From JAEZKC01 sp046546375 (lineage in GTDB: Bacteria > Fibrobacterota > Chitinivibrionia > Chitinivibrionales > Chitinispirillaceae): a stretch of 6,352 nucleotides of DNA. Numbering within the stretch: the stretch's first letter is position 1; the number at the start of each line of letters is the position of its first letter. This document shows, piece by piece, positions 1-6,196 of this stretch. The stretch lies in the NCBI GenBank assembly GCA_046546375.1, contig JBKGXV010000140.1, positions 1-6,352 on the forward strand, read 5' to 3'. Made by a program: the position numbers and the translations under genes. Under the pieces are notes generated by a model. That model made no database searches, was not told the origin of the DNA, and worked only from the letters and a program-made list of their open reading frames with translations.

Positions 1-296
1 TGGTCTTCAGAGGTTTCATGCCCGTCGTGTTCATGCTGTGCGTGTTCTGCATGATCATCGTGGTTTTCGTGCTTTTTTTGTTCCTGATGAGCACAGTCTG
101 TATGTGCTTCATGACTTTCGTGGTCAGCATTCCTATCCTGCTGTTCATGTTCCCCATGAACCGTTTCATGATCATGTACGGCATGCTCTGTTTCTTCTGC
201 ATGATTATGCTCCTGCTCCATTCCGTTTCGGCTCTCACAGCCGAAGGGCAACATGAAAACCAGGGATATAACAATTACAAATAAGATATATTTCAT
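1..296 (-). CDS. RND metal-efflux periplasmic adaptor (CzcB/CusB type), N-terminal 98 residues, cut by window edge
   Basis: The gene starts at the ATG at 296-294 and runs off the left edge, so only 98 complete codons are visible. Residues 1-19 form a hydrophobic signal peptide ending LPFGC, so Cys20 is a plausible lipidation site, although proline at -3 is not a classical lipobox. Residues 30-93 hold 18 histidines spaced mostly every 2-6 positions among Glu/Asp/Gln, plus one cysteine (Cys68), a pattern expected to bind metal ions loosely. Such His-rich N-termini are known in adaptors of heavy-metal RND pumps. The conserved barrel-sandwich and beta-barrel domains would lie outside the window. 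The gene directly abuts the outer membrane factor gene (stop TAA at 299-297, then ATG), with GGAGGA at 301-306 serving as its ribosome binding site, so the two are almost certainly cotranscribed and probably translationally coupled. The adaptor assignment rests on this context and the N-terminus; another His-rich exported metal-binding protein remains possible. Confidence 0.72.
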   Translation of the reverse strand, partial: MKYILFVIVISLVFMLPFGCESRNGMEQEHNHAEETEHAVHDHETVHGEHEQQDRNADHESHEAHTDCAHQEQKKHENHDDHAEHAQHEHDGHETSED

Positions 297-1523
297 TTAT
301 TCCTCCGTATTAACTATGTCAAAAGACGAGGCCGTGATCGCCATAAGTTCTGTCACTGCATCTGCACGTTCAGCTTTCAAATCAAGAAGTTCCATTTCAA
401 GCTGGAGCAATTCCTGTTGAATGCTGATAAGATCCAGAAAACTTGTATTACCTGCATTGTAGTACTCCCGGATCAATCCGTACACTTTCTGGGCTTTGGG
501 AATGGTTACCGTGAGCAGAATATTGATATTACTGTCAATCTGAAGCAGTGTGCTGTGAATATCGGAGATATCCGTTCTGAGATTGACCAGTTGGTTTTTT
601 TGTTGTTCAAGCAGAGATTTCTTCTGGAATTCGACACTCCTCTGGGCATCGACATTGTGATTGAAAAGAGGTAATCCCATCGAGAAACCCACTCCCACTG
701 AATTGGCCCCCTCCTTGTTATTGCGCACGTACGCAGCAGAAGCTCCCAGATCAGGAACAGCTTCCGTTCTGAGCTGCTGTTTTCGGGTTTCCAGACCGGC
801 AATTTGAAGTTCATATGCTTTCATCCGGGGACTCAGAGCGACAGCGTTAAGCAGAGAATCCAGAGCAGGTATCTGTGCCTCGTTCAGATCTCCATTCACA
901 TTGACCAAACGACTGCTTTCATTACCCCCCAGCGAAGCAAACCGTCTCCGGGCCTGATTCAAAGCACGTTCAAGTCCGCTGCGCTCAAGCTGAAGCTGTT
1001 CAAGTTCAATCTCCACTCTGAGCAGATCAGTTTTTCTGCTCGCACCAGCCTCGATACGCCCGGTTATCTGTTCTGCCGTAGTCTGGGCATTGGAGATAAC
1101 AGAATCGACAAGAGCGAGTTTCTTTTCTGTGACGGCAATGGGGATGAACCTACGTACTATTTCCGCTTCAAGTTCGGCTTCAACCAGCTTATGGCTATTT
1201 TCATATGCCCTGACCTCACTGAGAGCTGTCTCCCGCCTCAGTTTTCTTTTCCCGCCGAGCTCGAATTTCTGCGCAGCTCCGATCTCAATCTCTCCCACCC
1301 CCAGATTGCCAAGACCGATGGACACTTCGGGATTAGGATACACTTTCGCCTGCTCTACATCAGCCCGAGCAGCTTCTATGCGGCTTTGTGCCGCTTTAAT
1401 TCCGAAATTATGATTCAGTATCACTTCTCTGGCTTTCGAAAACGAAACAGTATCACTCTGCTGAGCCGATTCTGCAACCGTCATCAAAAGCAGCAATGAT
1501 ATCAATAAATACCATCGTTGCAT
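297..1523 (-). CDS. Outer membrane factor of heavy-metal RND efflux pump (CzcC/CusC, TolC superfamily)
   Basis: This 408-residue protein would be the outer-membrane channel of a tripartite pump that expels metal ions from periplasm or cytoplasm. Residues 1-20 are a signal peptide (hydrophobic LLISLLLLM core) with likely cleavage after AESA. Two outer-membrane-efflux repeats follow, roughly 25-215 and 220-400, each mostly long helix. Recognisable family signatures are YPNPEVSIGLGN near 62-73, KFELGGKRKLR near 86-96, the EAGASRKTDLLRVE stretch near 158-171, GLPLFNHN near 283-290 and the YNAGNTSFLDL segment near 355-365. The length fits CzcC-type proteins (about 400-430). No lipidation cysteine is present, unlike CusC. 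I chose the ATG at 1523 rather than the in-frame one at 1562 because AAAGGTGAG lies four bases before it and the signal peptide then starts properly. The adaptor gene abuts its stop codon; a Cys/His-rich exported protein gene lies 113 bp upstream. The substrate metal is inferred only from the neighbours. Confidence 0.88.
   Translation of the reverse strand: MQRWYLLISLLLLMTVAESAQQSDTVSFSKAREVILNHNFGIKAAQSRIEAARADVEQAKVYPNPEVSIGLGNLGVGEIEIGAAQKFELGGKRKLRRETALSEVRAYENSHKLVEAELEAEIVRRFIPIAVTEKKLALVDSVISNAQTTAEQITGRIEAGASRKTDLLRVEIELEQLQLERSGLERALNQARRRFASLGGNESSRLVNVNGDLNEAQIPALDSLLNAVALSPRMKAYELQIAGLETRKQQLRTEAVPDLGASAAYVRNNKEGANSVGVGFSMGLPLFNHNVDAQRSVEFQKKSLLEQQKNQLVNLRTDISDIHSTLLQIDSNINILLTVTIPKAQKVYGLIREYYNAGNTSFLDLISIQQELLQLEMELLDLKAERADAVTELMAITASSFDIVNTEE
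301..306 (-). promoter_or_regulatory. Ribosome binding site of the adaptor gene, inside the end of the upstream gene
   Basis: On the minus strand GGAGGA lies four bases before the adaptor ATG at 296. It is built from the last sense codons (Thr-Glu-Glu region) of the outer membrane factor gene, whose TAA sits between it and the ATG. This strong site fixes the adaptor start and suggests translational coupling. Confidence 0.8.
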
Positions 1524-1527
1524 ACAA

Positions 1528-1536
1528 CTCACCTTT
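1528..1536 (-). promoter_or_regulatory. Ribosome binding site that decides the outer membrane factor start
   Basis: AAAGGTGAG on the minus strand ends four bases before the ATG at 1523. The longer in-frame start at 1562 has no comparable site and would place 13 polar residues before the signal peptide, so 1523 is preferred. Confidence 0.75.
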
Positions 1537-1568
1537 ATTCTTGTTGAAAAATGACAGTACAACGCGTA

Positions 1569-1590
1569 CTATCCCGAAAATCCGGGATAG
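1569..1590. promoter_or_regulatory. Perfect 8-bp inverted repeat in the leader of the outer membrane factor gene
   Basis: CTATCCCG (1569-1576) and CGGGATAG (1583-1590) are exact reverse complements separated by six bases. The repeat lies 46 bp downstream of the Cys/His-rich gene's stop and 46 bp before the start of the outer membrane factor gene. Neither side carries an immediate T-run, so it does not look like a classical intrinsic terminator. It could be an operator, an mRNA processing or stabilising stem that lets the two genes be expressed unequally, or an attenuator. The stem is seen directly; its role is inference. Confidence 0.45.
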
Positions 1591-1636
1591 CTTTAATCAA
1601 AGAATACTTTCAAAAGAAGAATTGAAAAGAAGCGGT

Positions 1637-2017
1637 CTAAATTCGAAGGACTACGGTATTATGGCTGGAGAGAACGGATGAAATGCAGAGTACAGAATCA
1701 TAGCAGAAACTCTGCCCCTGAAGAACCTCAAAAAGCTCAGTTATGGTTGAAATCTGTACAAAATGTGATAAGAATCGATATGAATGAGATTTGGAACTGA
1801 ACACCGGACTGTAGGGTTCATCACTGCATGCCTGATGCTCGCATGACTCGCTTTCACAGCCGTGCTGCTGAGAATCCTTTTCGCAGGGATGGCTTTCACA
1901 GGCCTGAAAAGATAGATGGTAATCTGAAACGTGATCATCCTCTTTGGGACAGATCGAAATGAATCCCGAGCCAAGGATAAGTATTGCCAGAAAAATTGAA
2001 AAAAATTTGTTCAGCAT
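1637..2017 (-). CDS. Small exported Cys/His-rich protein of the metal-efflux locus, family not recognised
   Basis: This is a 126-residue protein I do not recognise. Residues 1-22 are a signal peptide or membrane anchor (MLNKFFSIFLAILILGSGF), followed directly by Cys23. Residues 40-64 carry five cysteines (40, 45, 54, 59, 64) with histidines at 43, 52 and 61, in an acidic stretch including CESHPC and CESESCEHQAC. Two more cysteines (105, 111) sit in the more hydrophobic C-terminal third. In the oxidising periplasm these could form disulfides or bind soft or borderline metals. It precedes the outer membrane factor and the His-rich adaptor on the same strand, so a metal-binding, chaperone or sensing role is plausible but inferred; Bacteroidetes metal operons often begin with a comparable small exported Cys/His protein. 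There is no Shine-Dalgarno sequence before the ATG at 2017, which leaves some doubt about the start. The C-terminal third resembles no family I know, so a frameshifted or degenerate end cannot be excluded. Confidence 0.62.
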   Translation of the reverse strand: MLNKFFSIFLAILILGSGFISICPKEDDHVSDYHLSFQACESHPCEKDSQQHGCESESCEHQACSDEPYSPVFSSKSHSYRFLSHFVQISTITELFEVLQGQSFCYDSVLCISSVLSSHNTVVLRI

Positions 2018-2055
2018 CAGAAAACAACCGGTTCAGTTCAGATTTGTGTAAGAGA

Positions 2056-2061
2056 AATATA
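2056..2061 (-). promoter_or_regulatory. Weak candidate -10 box for the metal-efflux locus
   Basis: The minus strand reads TATATT here, about 39 bases upstream of the Cys/His-rich gene's ATG. No convincing -35 hexamer stands 16-18 bases further upstream, which would fit a promoter that needs an activator, as metal-response promoters often do. Between this box and the ATG lie the palindrome AACCGGTT (2026-2033) and an overlapping tandem TTCAG. The call is tentative. Confidence 0.22.
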
Positions 2062-2091
2062 CTAACTGTCCCGAAAGGTTTTCCATAGCCA

Positions 2092-2126
2092 GATTCCGGA
2101 CACGGCTGATTGGCCTGCCCGGAATC
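2092..2126 (-). terminator. Hairpin after the VWA gene, possible terminator without a clear T-run
   Basis: GATTCCGG (2092-2099) and CCGGAATC (2119-2126) are exact reverse complements flanking a 19-base loop that can form a small inner GGC/GCC stem. The structure begins about ten bases after the VWA gene's stop codon and lies before the metal-efflux genes, the usual place for a transcript end. The minus-strand sequence after it lacks a U-tract, so it may act only with a termination factor or stabilise the 3' end. Confidence 0.42.
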
Positions 2127-2135
2127 AGATGCGAT

Positions 2136-4142
2136 TTATCCCCTTTTCGCTATATTTGAATATTTCTGTACAAGTTTCACAAATTCACTGCGGTATCCGT
2201 ACGAATCTCTTCCACTATACCTGCGAGCCTGTTCAGATACCTGATCTGCATTCAAATCTCCTTTGTACTCCGAATTCCTCAGAATCATACCGAAACCGGC
2301 CACCGCGGTGGCAAATCCCAGATTTTCAGACATATATCCACTATCCGAACCGCGCCTCACCACATGAGTCAGAAGTTTGCTCTTATTCTGATCGGGTTTC
2401 TTGTAACGCAGCTTGACAGTCATCATTTCACCATTTCCGTAGGCACTCCGGTCAACTTCGGTTTTCTGATATTTCAGTTCATCGACACCCGCACTCTTTT
2501 TCTCCGCTCCGACCGGAACCACTTCGTAGAGAGCTGTCACGCTGTGTCCCGCACCCAACTCCCCGGCATCCTTTTTGTCATCATTGAAATCCTCCTTGGC
2601 CATCAACCGGTTTTCATACCCTATAAGACGATACTCCGAAATCAGAGCCGGATTGAACTCCACCTGGATTTTCACATCCTTGGCAATGGTGAAAAGTGTT
2701 CCCCCCATCTCCCGAACAAGAACCTTGCGAGCTTCGGATAGATTGTCGATGTAGGCGTAATTACCATTACCTTTGTCGGCCAGTTTCTCCATCTTGGAAT
2801 CCTTGTAGTTACCCATTCCGTACCCTAGCACGGTGAGAAACACACCGCTCTTTCTCTCTTTTTCGATCAAGCGCACCAGTTCACCATCACTGGACGCACC
2901 AACATTGAAATCTCCATCGGTAGCCAGAACCACCCTGTTGTTTCCATCCTTTCTGAAATTCTCTCTGGCAATCTTATATGCCAGCTTTATTCCCTGACCA
3001 CCTGCCGTGGAACCGCCAGAGCGGAGATTGTCTATGGCCTGAATGATTCTGTCCTTATCACTGCCCGGTGTGGAGGGAAGCACAAGTCCTGCCGCTCCGG
3101 CATATACTACTATCGATACCCGATCGGTCTGCCTGAGCTTATTCACCAGAAGCTTCATCGACTTCTTCACCAGAAAAAGCTTATTTGCGGAACCCATGGA
3201 TCCTGAAACGTCTACTAAAAACACAAGATTGCTGGGCGGGATATCCCTCTGATCCATTTTCCGGCCCTGTATGCCCACCAGAACCAGTTTGTTTTCATCA
3301 TTCCAGGGACAGGACGCTGCTTCGGTGGTTACGGAAAAAGGATCATCCCCGGTTGGATTATCATACGAGTAAGTGAAATAGTTTATCATCTCCTCGATGC
3401 GCACCGCATCGGCAGGGGGCAGACGTCCCATGGTAAGAAAACGTCTCATGTTGCTGTAGGAAGCCACATCCACGTCTATGGAAAAAGTGGACAGAGGTGA
3501 ATGGTTGACCTGCCTGAACCCGTTTTCCTGTATATGATCGTACTCCTCGGTATTCATAGCGGAGTTCATCGCGCAAGCAGCGTCTGAACCGCCGAGAGCA
3601 CCTCTCATATAGGCGATTTTCGCTCTTCTTTTTGCTCCCCCGTAACCGGAACCATAGCCGATTCCCGCAGTTTCTTTTCTACCGCCTGCGGATTTCACCC
3701 CTCCGACACCGGATATGACCGCATCGATATTAGAAGCAAATCCACCTTTAGCGAACACATCGGCTGAAGCTGTTTTCCCTTTAATCTCACCGGAAACAAC
3801 TCCCAATACACCTTTCTTTTTCACTCTGGAACGGGGATCTGCAGAGATGCTTTTCCTGTTCACTTCGGGAGCAACTGCCGGAGTGAGTTTTTTCTCAGGA
3901 ACCACTTCACAGAAGTCAGCAGCAACAACGGTTATCTCTCTTGTCTGCAGATAGACTCCCACTCCGAATGCAGTGATAACACAAAACGCCAGAATAAAAT
4001 AGATCATCTTGTCGGTTTTACTCTGAAAACCGACAAGGTGAACCATATCACTCGTTTTACTCTTTATCTTTGATTCTTCAAATTCCTCATCCTCGTAATC
4101 CGGCCTGTTCATGAAGCGATACTTTTTATCGACAAACGGCAT
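2136..4142 (-). CDS. Membrane-anchored YfbK-type von Willebrand factor A domain protein
   Basis: This 668-residue protein has an acidic cytoplasmic N-terminus (about 1-45), one transmembrane helix (about 46-66) and a large periplasmic part. A Gly/Ala/Lys-rich linker (about 105-180, with GVGG and GYGSGYGG runs) leads to the N-terminal VWA-associated domain (about 197-290; NTEEYDHIQENGFRQV, then STFSIDVDVASYSNMRRFL). The VWA domain spans about 303-480 with a complete metal-ion-dependent adhesion site: D311-x-S313-x-S315, Thr379 and D409 in ATDGD. The C-terminal 180 residues match the YfbK C-terminal domain. Such domains bind protein ligands through a divalent metal; the E. coli homologue YfbK is described as a lipoprotein, whereas this one has no lipobox and uses a membrane helix. 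The partner is unknown. The ATG at 4142 is preceded by AAAGG eight bases away. It appears to be a single-gene transcript, bounded by hairpins at 4322-4351 and 2092-2126; a TATAAC element at 4207-4202 is a weak -10 candidate without a good -35. Confidence 0.92.
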   Translation of the reverse strand: MPFVDKKYRFMNRPDYEDEEFEESKIKSKTSDMVHLVGFQSKTDKMIYFILAFCVITAFGVGVYLQTREITVVAADFCEVVPEKKLTPAVAPEVNRKSISADPRSRVKKKGVLGVVSGEIKGKTASADVFAKGGFASNIDAVISGVGGVKSAGGRKETAGIGYGSGYGGAKRRAKIAYMRGALGGSDAACAMNSAMNTEEYDHIQENGFRQVNHSPLSTFSIDVDVASYSNMRRFLTMGRLPPADAVRIEEMINYFTYSYDNPTGDDPFSVTTEAASCPWNDENKLVLVGIQGRKMDQRDIPPSNLVFLVDVSGSMGSANKLFLVKKSMKLLVNKLRQTDRVSIVVYAGAAGLVLPSTPGSDKDRIIQAIDNLRSGGSTAGGQGIKLAYKIARENFRKDGNNRVVLATDGDFNVGASSDGELVRLIEKERKSGVFLTVLGYGMGNYKDSKMEKLADKGNGNYAYIDNLSEARKVLVREMGGTLFTIAKDVKIQVEFNPALISEYRLIGYENRLMAKEDFNDDKKDAGELGAGHSVTALYEVVPVGAEKKSAGVDELKYQKTEVDRSAYGNGEMMTVKLRYKKPDQNKSKLLTHVVRRGSDSGYMSENLGFATAVAGFGMILRNSEYKGDLNADQVSEQARRYSGRDSYGYRSEFVKLVQKYSNIAKRG

Positions 4143-4248
4143 AGTACCCGCCTTTCGTTCTAAAGGTTGACGAAATTTTTGAGGGATCCCGGATGCTTTC
4201 AGTTATAAAACGATGCGAGCAGGCGAAATGCTACAGGGAGGTTCAAAG

Positions 4249-4285
4249 TTGCAAAATTGCAAGCGGAGATTTGCCGGTTCGCAAA
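4249..4285. repeat. Cluster of short inverted repeats upstream of the VWA gene
   Basis: Two copies of the self-complementary TTGCAA sit back to back at 4249-4262 (TTGCAAAATTGCAA), followed by TTTGC (4270-4274) and its complement GCAAA (4281-4285). They lie about 107-143 bases before the VWA start codon, where a regulator could bind. The repeats are short and may be chance; no known operator is recognised. Confidence 0.28.
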
Positions 4286-4321
4286 AGGAGGCTGTTTTCT
4301 GACGTGTTCAGAGACAAGGGA

Positions 4322-4351
4322 GAAACAATGAGGGGCGGCCCTCATCGTTTC
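4322..4351 (-). terminator. Terminator hairpin closing the DUF1622-SDR-SPW unit
   Basis: ATGAGGG (4328-4334) pairs with CCCTCAT (4339-4345) around the loop GCGG, and after one A-C mismatch the stem continues with GAAAC (4322-4326) against GTTTC (4347-4351), about 13 bp in total. It starts roughly 19 bases after the SPW gene's stop codon. On the minus strand the 3' side is only moderately T-rich (TTGTTTCTCC), so termination is likely but not certainly efficient. Confidence 0.55.
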
Positions 4352-4369
4352 CGGATTATTCTGCTGCAG

Positions 4370-4684
4370 TCACAATCCCCGCGTACCGGGTCTTCTTTTC
4401 GGTCTGCTGCGCATGACATAGATGCGCCATACGGCGAAAGCGAATACCACCAGACCGGTAAAAAACATGGTCATGGGAGTAGCCAGAAGTTGGGTAAAGC
4501 CGGCCACGAAGAGAAAAATTCCCAGAAAGCCGTTTACAATTCCCTGCCATGATTTGACATCCCAGAAACCCGCCAGGGCGATCACTATACCGGTTATGAA
4601 AAAATTTGCAGGTACAGCCAGTACAATAAAGAGTCCGGACAGAAGTGCCCATAAACCTGCCGCCACATTGATCCAGGGTTGCAT
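4370..4684 (-). CDS. Small four-helix membrane protein, SPW-repeat-like
   Basis: This 104-residue, very hydrophobic protein has four predicted membrane helices at about 5-24, 26-42, 48-67 and 70-90, and a short Arg/Lys-rich tail (RSRPKRRPGTRG) that should stay in the cytoplasm. The two halves resemble each other: PWINVAAGLWALLSGLF then FFITGIVIALAGFW, against SWQGIVNGFLGIFLFVAGF then FFTGLVVFAFAVW. This fits an internally duplicated SPW-repeat-type protein, in which a Trp-containing start precedes each helical pair; here the classical SPW triplet is only partly kept. No biochemical role is established for the family. The start at 4684 has a strong AAGGAGG four bases upstream. It follows the dehydrogenase gene after 54 bp and is the last gene before the hairpin at 4322-4351, so it is probably in the same operon. 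The family assignment is moderately sure, the function unknown. Confidence 0.74.
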   Translation of the reverse strand: MQPWINVAAGLWALLSGLFIVLAVPANFFITGIVIALAGFWDVKSWQGIVNGFLGIFLFVAGFTQLLATPMTMFFTGLVVFAFAVWRIYVMRSRPKRRPGTRGL

Positions 4685-4738
4685 AAGTCCTCCTTTTTTC
4701 AGACTTGCAGCGCAAATGTGATACCTTGAAATTTCTAT

Positions 4739-5596
4739 TCAGCCGTTTACGATTTCCCCGCCGTTTGGATGAAGAGTCTGTCCGTTTATGTAGGAAGCAT
4801 CATCGCTGGCCAGAAAAAGAACACAGGATGCCACCTCATAGGGCTGCCCCGCACGCTTCATGGGCGTGCCCGTTCCATGAAAGGGGACCTCCTCTGCAGG
4901 ATAGGAAGCCGGAATGAGAGGTGTCCAGATCGGCCCGGGTGCCACCGCATTCACTCTTACACCTTTCTTAATCAGCATTCTGGAAAGAGACCGGGTGTAG
5001 GAAAGAATTGCTCCCTTGGTGGCGGAATAATCCAGAAGCGAAGGAGCCCCCTTGTAGGCAGTAATGGAGGTCATGTTGATAATGGAACCTCCCTGAGGGA
5101 GATAATCAACTGAAGCTTTGACCAAATCAAACATGGAAAACAGATTGGTATTGAAAATGTGCTCCAGATCACTTCTGCTGACATCCTTCACACTTCTGCG
5201 CACGAACTGCTCACCGGCATTATTCACCAGTATATCGAGACGACCGAATCTCTGAACCGTTTTCTCCACCGCCGAAGAGCAGAACTGCTCGTCTGCAATA
5301 TCTCCCGGTAACACCAGACAGCTTCTCCCCAGCTCTTTCACTCTGGACATGGTGGTCTCTGCATCCTGATGCTCATCTTTATACACAATGGAAACATCAC
5401 AGCCCTCCTTGGCGAAGAGATAGGCAGTGGCCCGGCCGATTCCGCTGTCTCCGCCGGTAATAAGTGCCACCCTGCCCTCCAGTTTCCCGCTGGGCTTGTA
5501 GCCAGAAGCTTCGGCCTGAGGCTTAGGATTCATTTCAGATTCGAATCCGGGCTGACGGTTCTGATGCTGAACGGGAATATTCTGTTCGGAAGGCAT
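4739..5596 (-). CDS. Short-chain dehydrogenase/reductase, YghA/YhdF type
   Basis: This 285-residue NAD(P)-dependent oxidoreductase belongs to the classical SDR family. About 40 residues precede the Rossmann fold and carry the QPGFESEMNPKPQ stretch typical of the YghA/YhdF branch. The cofactor loop is TGGDSGIG (47-54), NNAG is at 125-128, and the catalytic set is Asn151, Ser177, Tyr190 and Lys194 (YSATK), followed by PGP at 220-222 and TPMKRAGQP at 244-252. All key residues are intact. The end reads NGQTLHPNGG where relatives usually have LHVNGG. The substrate cannot be read from the sequence; members of this branch are annotated as alcohol, aldehyde or sugar dehydrogenases and several are general-stress proteins. 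I chose the ATG at 5596 over the in-frame one at 5626, because AAGGAG stands six bases before it and relatives begin at about this point. It lies 39 bp after the DUF1622 gene and 54 bp before the SPW-like gene, suggesting one operon. Confidence 0.93.
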   Translation of the reverse strand: MPSEQNIPVQHQNRQPGFESEMNPKPQAEASGYKPSGKLEGRVALITGGDSGIGRATAYLFAKEGCDVSIVYKDEHQDAETTMSRVKELGRSCLVLPGDIADEQFCSSAVEKTVQRFGRLDILVNNAGEQFVRRSVKDVSRSDLEHIFNTNLFSMFDLVKASVDYLPQGGSIINMTSITAYKGAPSLLDYSATKGAILSYTRSLSRMLIKKGVRVNAVAPGPIWTPLIPASYPAEEVPFHGTGTPMKRAGQPYEVASCVLFLASDDASYINGQTLHPNGGEIVNG

Positions 5597-5602
5597 AACG
5601 AT

Positions 5603-5608
5603 CTCCTT
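5603..5608 (-). promoter_or_regulatory. Ribosome binding site that decides the SDR start
   Basis: AAGGAG on the minus strand stands six bases before the ATG at 5596. The upstream in-frame ATG at 5626 lies just after the DUF1622 stop codon and has no such site, so the shorter protein is preferred. Confidence 0.8.
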
Positions 5609-5635
5609 TTGTGCTTTCAAAAACATTTATATGTT

Positions 5636-6136
5636 TCAACCCGGCTTCTCCTGTGCCTCTTTCTGCTCGATGCCATTACCCTGCCAGGGCCACCTACCCT
5701 TTATCTCCACCTCAAGGGCAAAACTAAGGAATGTACGGATCACCACAATGCCGGCCAGTACCCCGATTCCGGTAAAGGTGGGTTCAACGGCAACGGATCT
5801 TATGATGTCTCCCGCAACCAGAAATTCAAGTCCCAGAAGAATACCCCGCCCAAGCCGCCGCCGGAAATCGGCGTAGATGAGAGTTATGTCGTGCTTTCTT
5901 AAGTATCTGGACCCGGCATGCAGAAGCGAAATAACGGCATTGAAGGTGATAACGGCAACACCCAAAACCTCAATGATCGCCACGGACATTTGTATAAAAT
6001 TCTGCAGCATTTCCGTATTCTTGGGCCAGATGTAGAGCATAACTCCAAAAGAGACTGATGAAAATAGAAACAACTCAGAACAATAGAAGCAAAAACCGTG
6101 CAAAAGAAGAGATCTGATCTCAGAAAGTGAGTTCAT
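5636..6136 (-). CDS. DUF1622 family integral membrane protein
   Basis: This 166-residue protein has hydrophobic segments at about 15-37, 51-74, 98-116 and 120-140. The middle and C-terminal part carries the family's hallmark features: RRRLGRGILLGLEFLVAGDI near 92-111 and IRTFLSFALEVEIKGRWPW near 133-151, with conserved charged residues in or beside the membrane. DUF1622 proteins are small inner-membrane proteins of unknown function; many are nearer 120 residues, so the first helix here is an apparent N-terminal extension. No Shine-Dalgarno sequence precedes the ATG at 6136, and the next methionine (residue 33) would cut into the first helix, so 6136 is the best available start. It is the first gene of the probable operon with the SDR and SPW-like genes. 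A 12-bp palindrome lies 57-68 bp upstream and may belong to its control region. No clear minus-strand promoter is visible. Confidence 0.85.
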   Translation of the reverse strand: MNSLSEIRSLLLHGFCFYCSELFLFSSVSFGVMLYIWPKNTEMLQNFIQMSVAIIEVLGVAVITFNAVISLLHAGSRYLRKHDITLIYADFRRRLGRGILLGLEFLVAGDIIRSVAVEPTFTGIGVLAGIVVIRTFLSFALEVEIKGRWPWQGNGIEQKEAQEKPG

Positions 6137-6166
6137 GTATCAACATACAGAACCAATGCGGAACTT

Positions 6167-6196
6167 TTGACAGTAAGGGGAAACGGAAAATATCTC
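6167..6196 (+). promoter_or_regulatory. Candidate plus-strand promoter: TTGACA, 18 bp, TATCTC
   Basis: A perfect -35 hexamer TTGACA (6167-6172) is followed after 18 bases by TATCTC (6191-6196), a poor -10 matching three of six positions. It points right, away from the DUF1622 gene. The -10 overlaps the palindrome at 6193-6204. No plus-strand gene follows inside the window, but a plus-strand terminator does. Confidence 0.3.

Noticed and set aside
18..284. Plus-strand open frames rich in Phe, Met, Cys and Val or in His opposite the adaptor start
   Set aside because: They are the complement of the His/Glu-rich codons (CAT/CAC, GAA) of the adaptor; the minus frame has a strong ribosome binding site and a signal peptide.
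804..1499. Long plus-strand open frame (231 codons) opposite the outer membrane factor gene
   Set aside because: It lies wholly antisense to a gene with clear TolC-family signatures and a signal peptide, and its translation resembles no protein family.
4193..4552. Plus-strand 119-codon open frame over the VWA upstream region and the SPW-like gene
   Set aside because: It crosses the terminator hairpin and is antisense to a protein with four clear membrane helices; the translation is basic and featureless.
4685..4706. AAGTC/GACTT inverted repeat enclosing the ribosome binding site of the SPW-like gene
   Set aside because: A 5-bp stem with a 12-base loop that leaves the Shine-Dalgarno bases exposed is weak and easily due to chance; no evidence for a riboswitch or thermometer.
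5621..5636. AAACAT-TTAT-ATGTTT inverted repeat between the DUF1622 and SDR genes
   Set aside because: The stem is short and AT-only in character, overlaps the DUF1622 stop codon, and would be too weak to terminate transcription.
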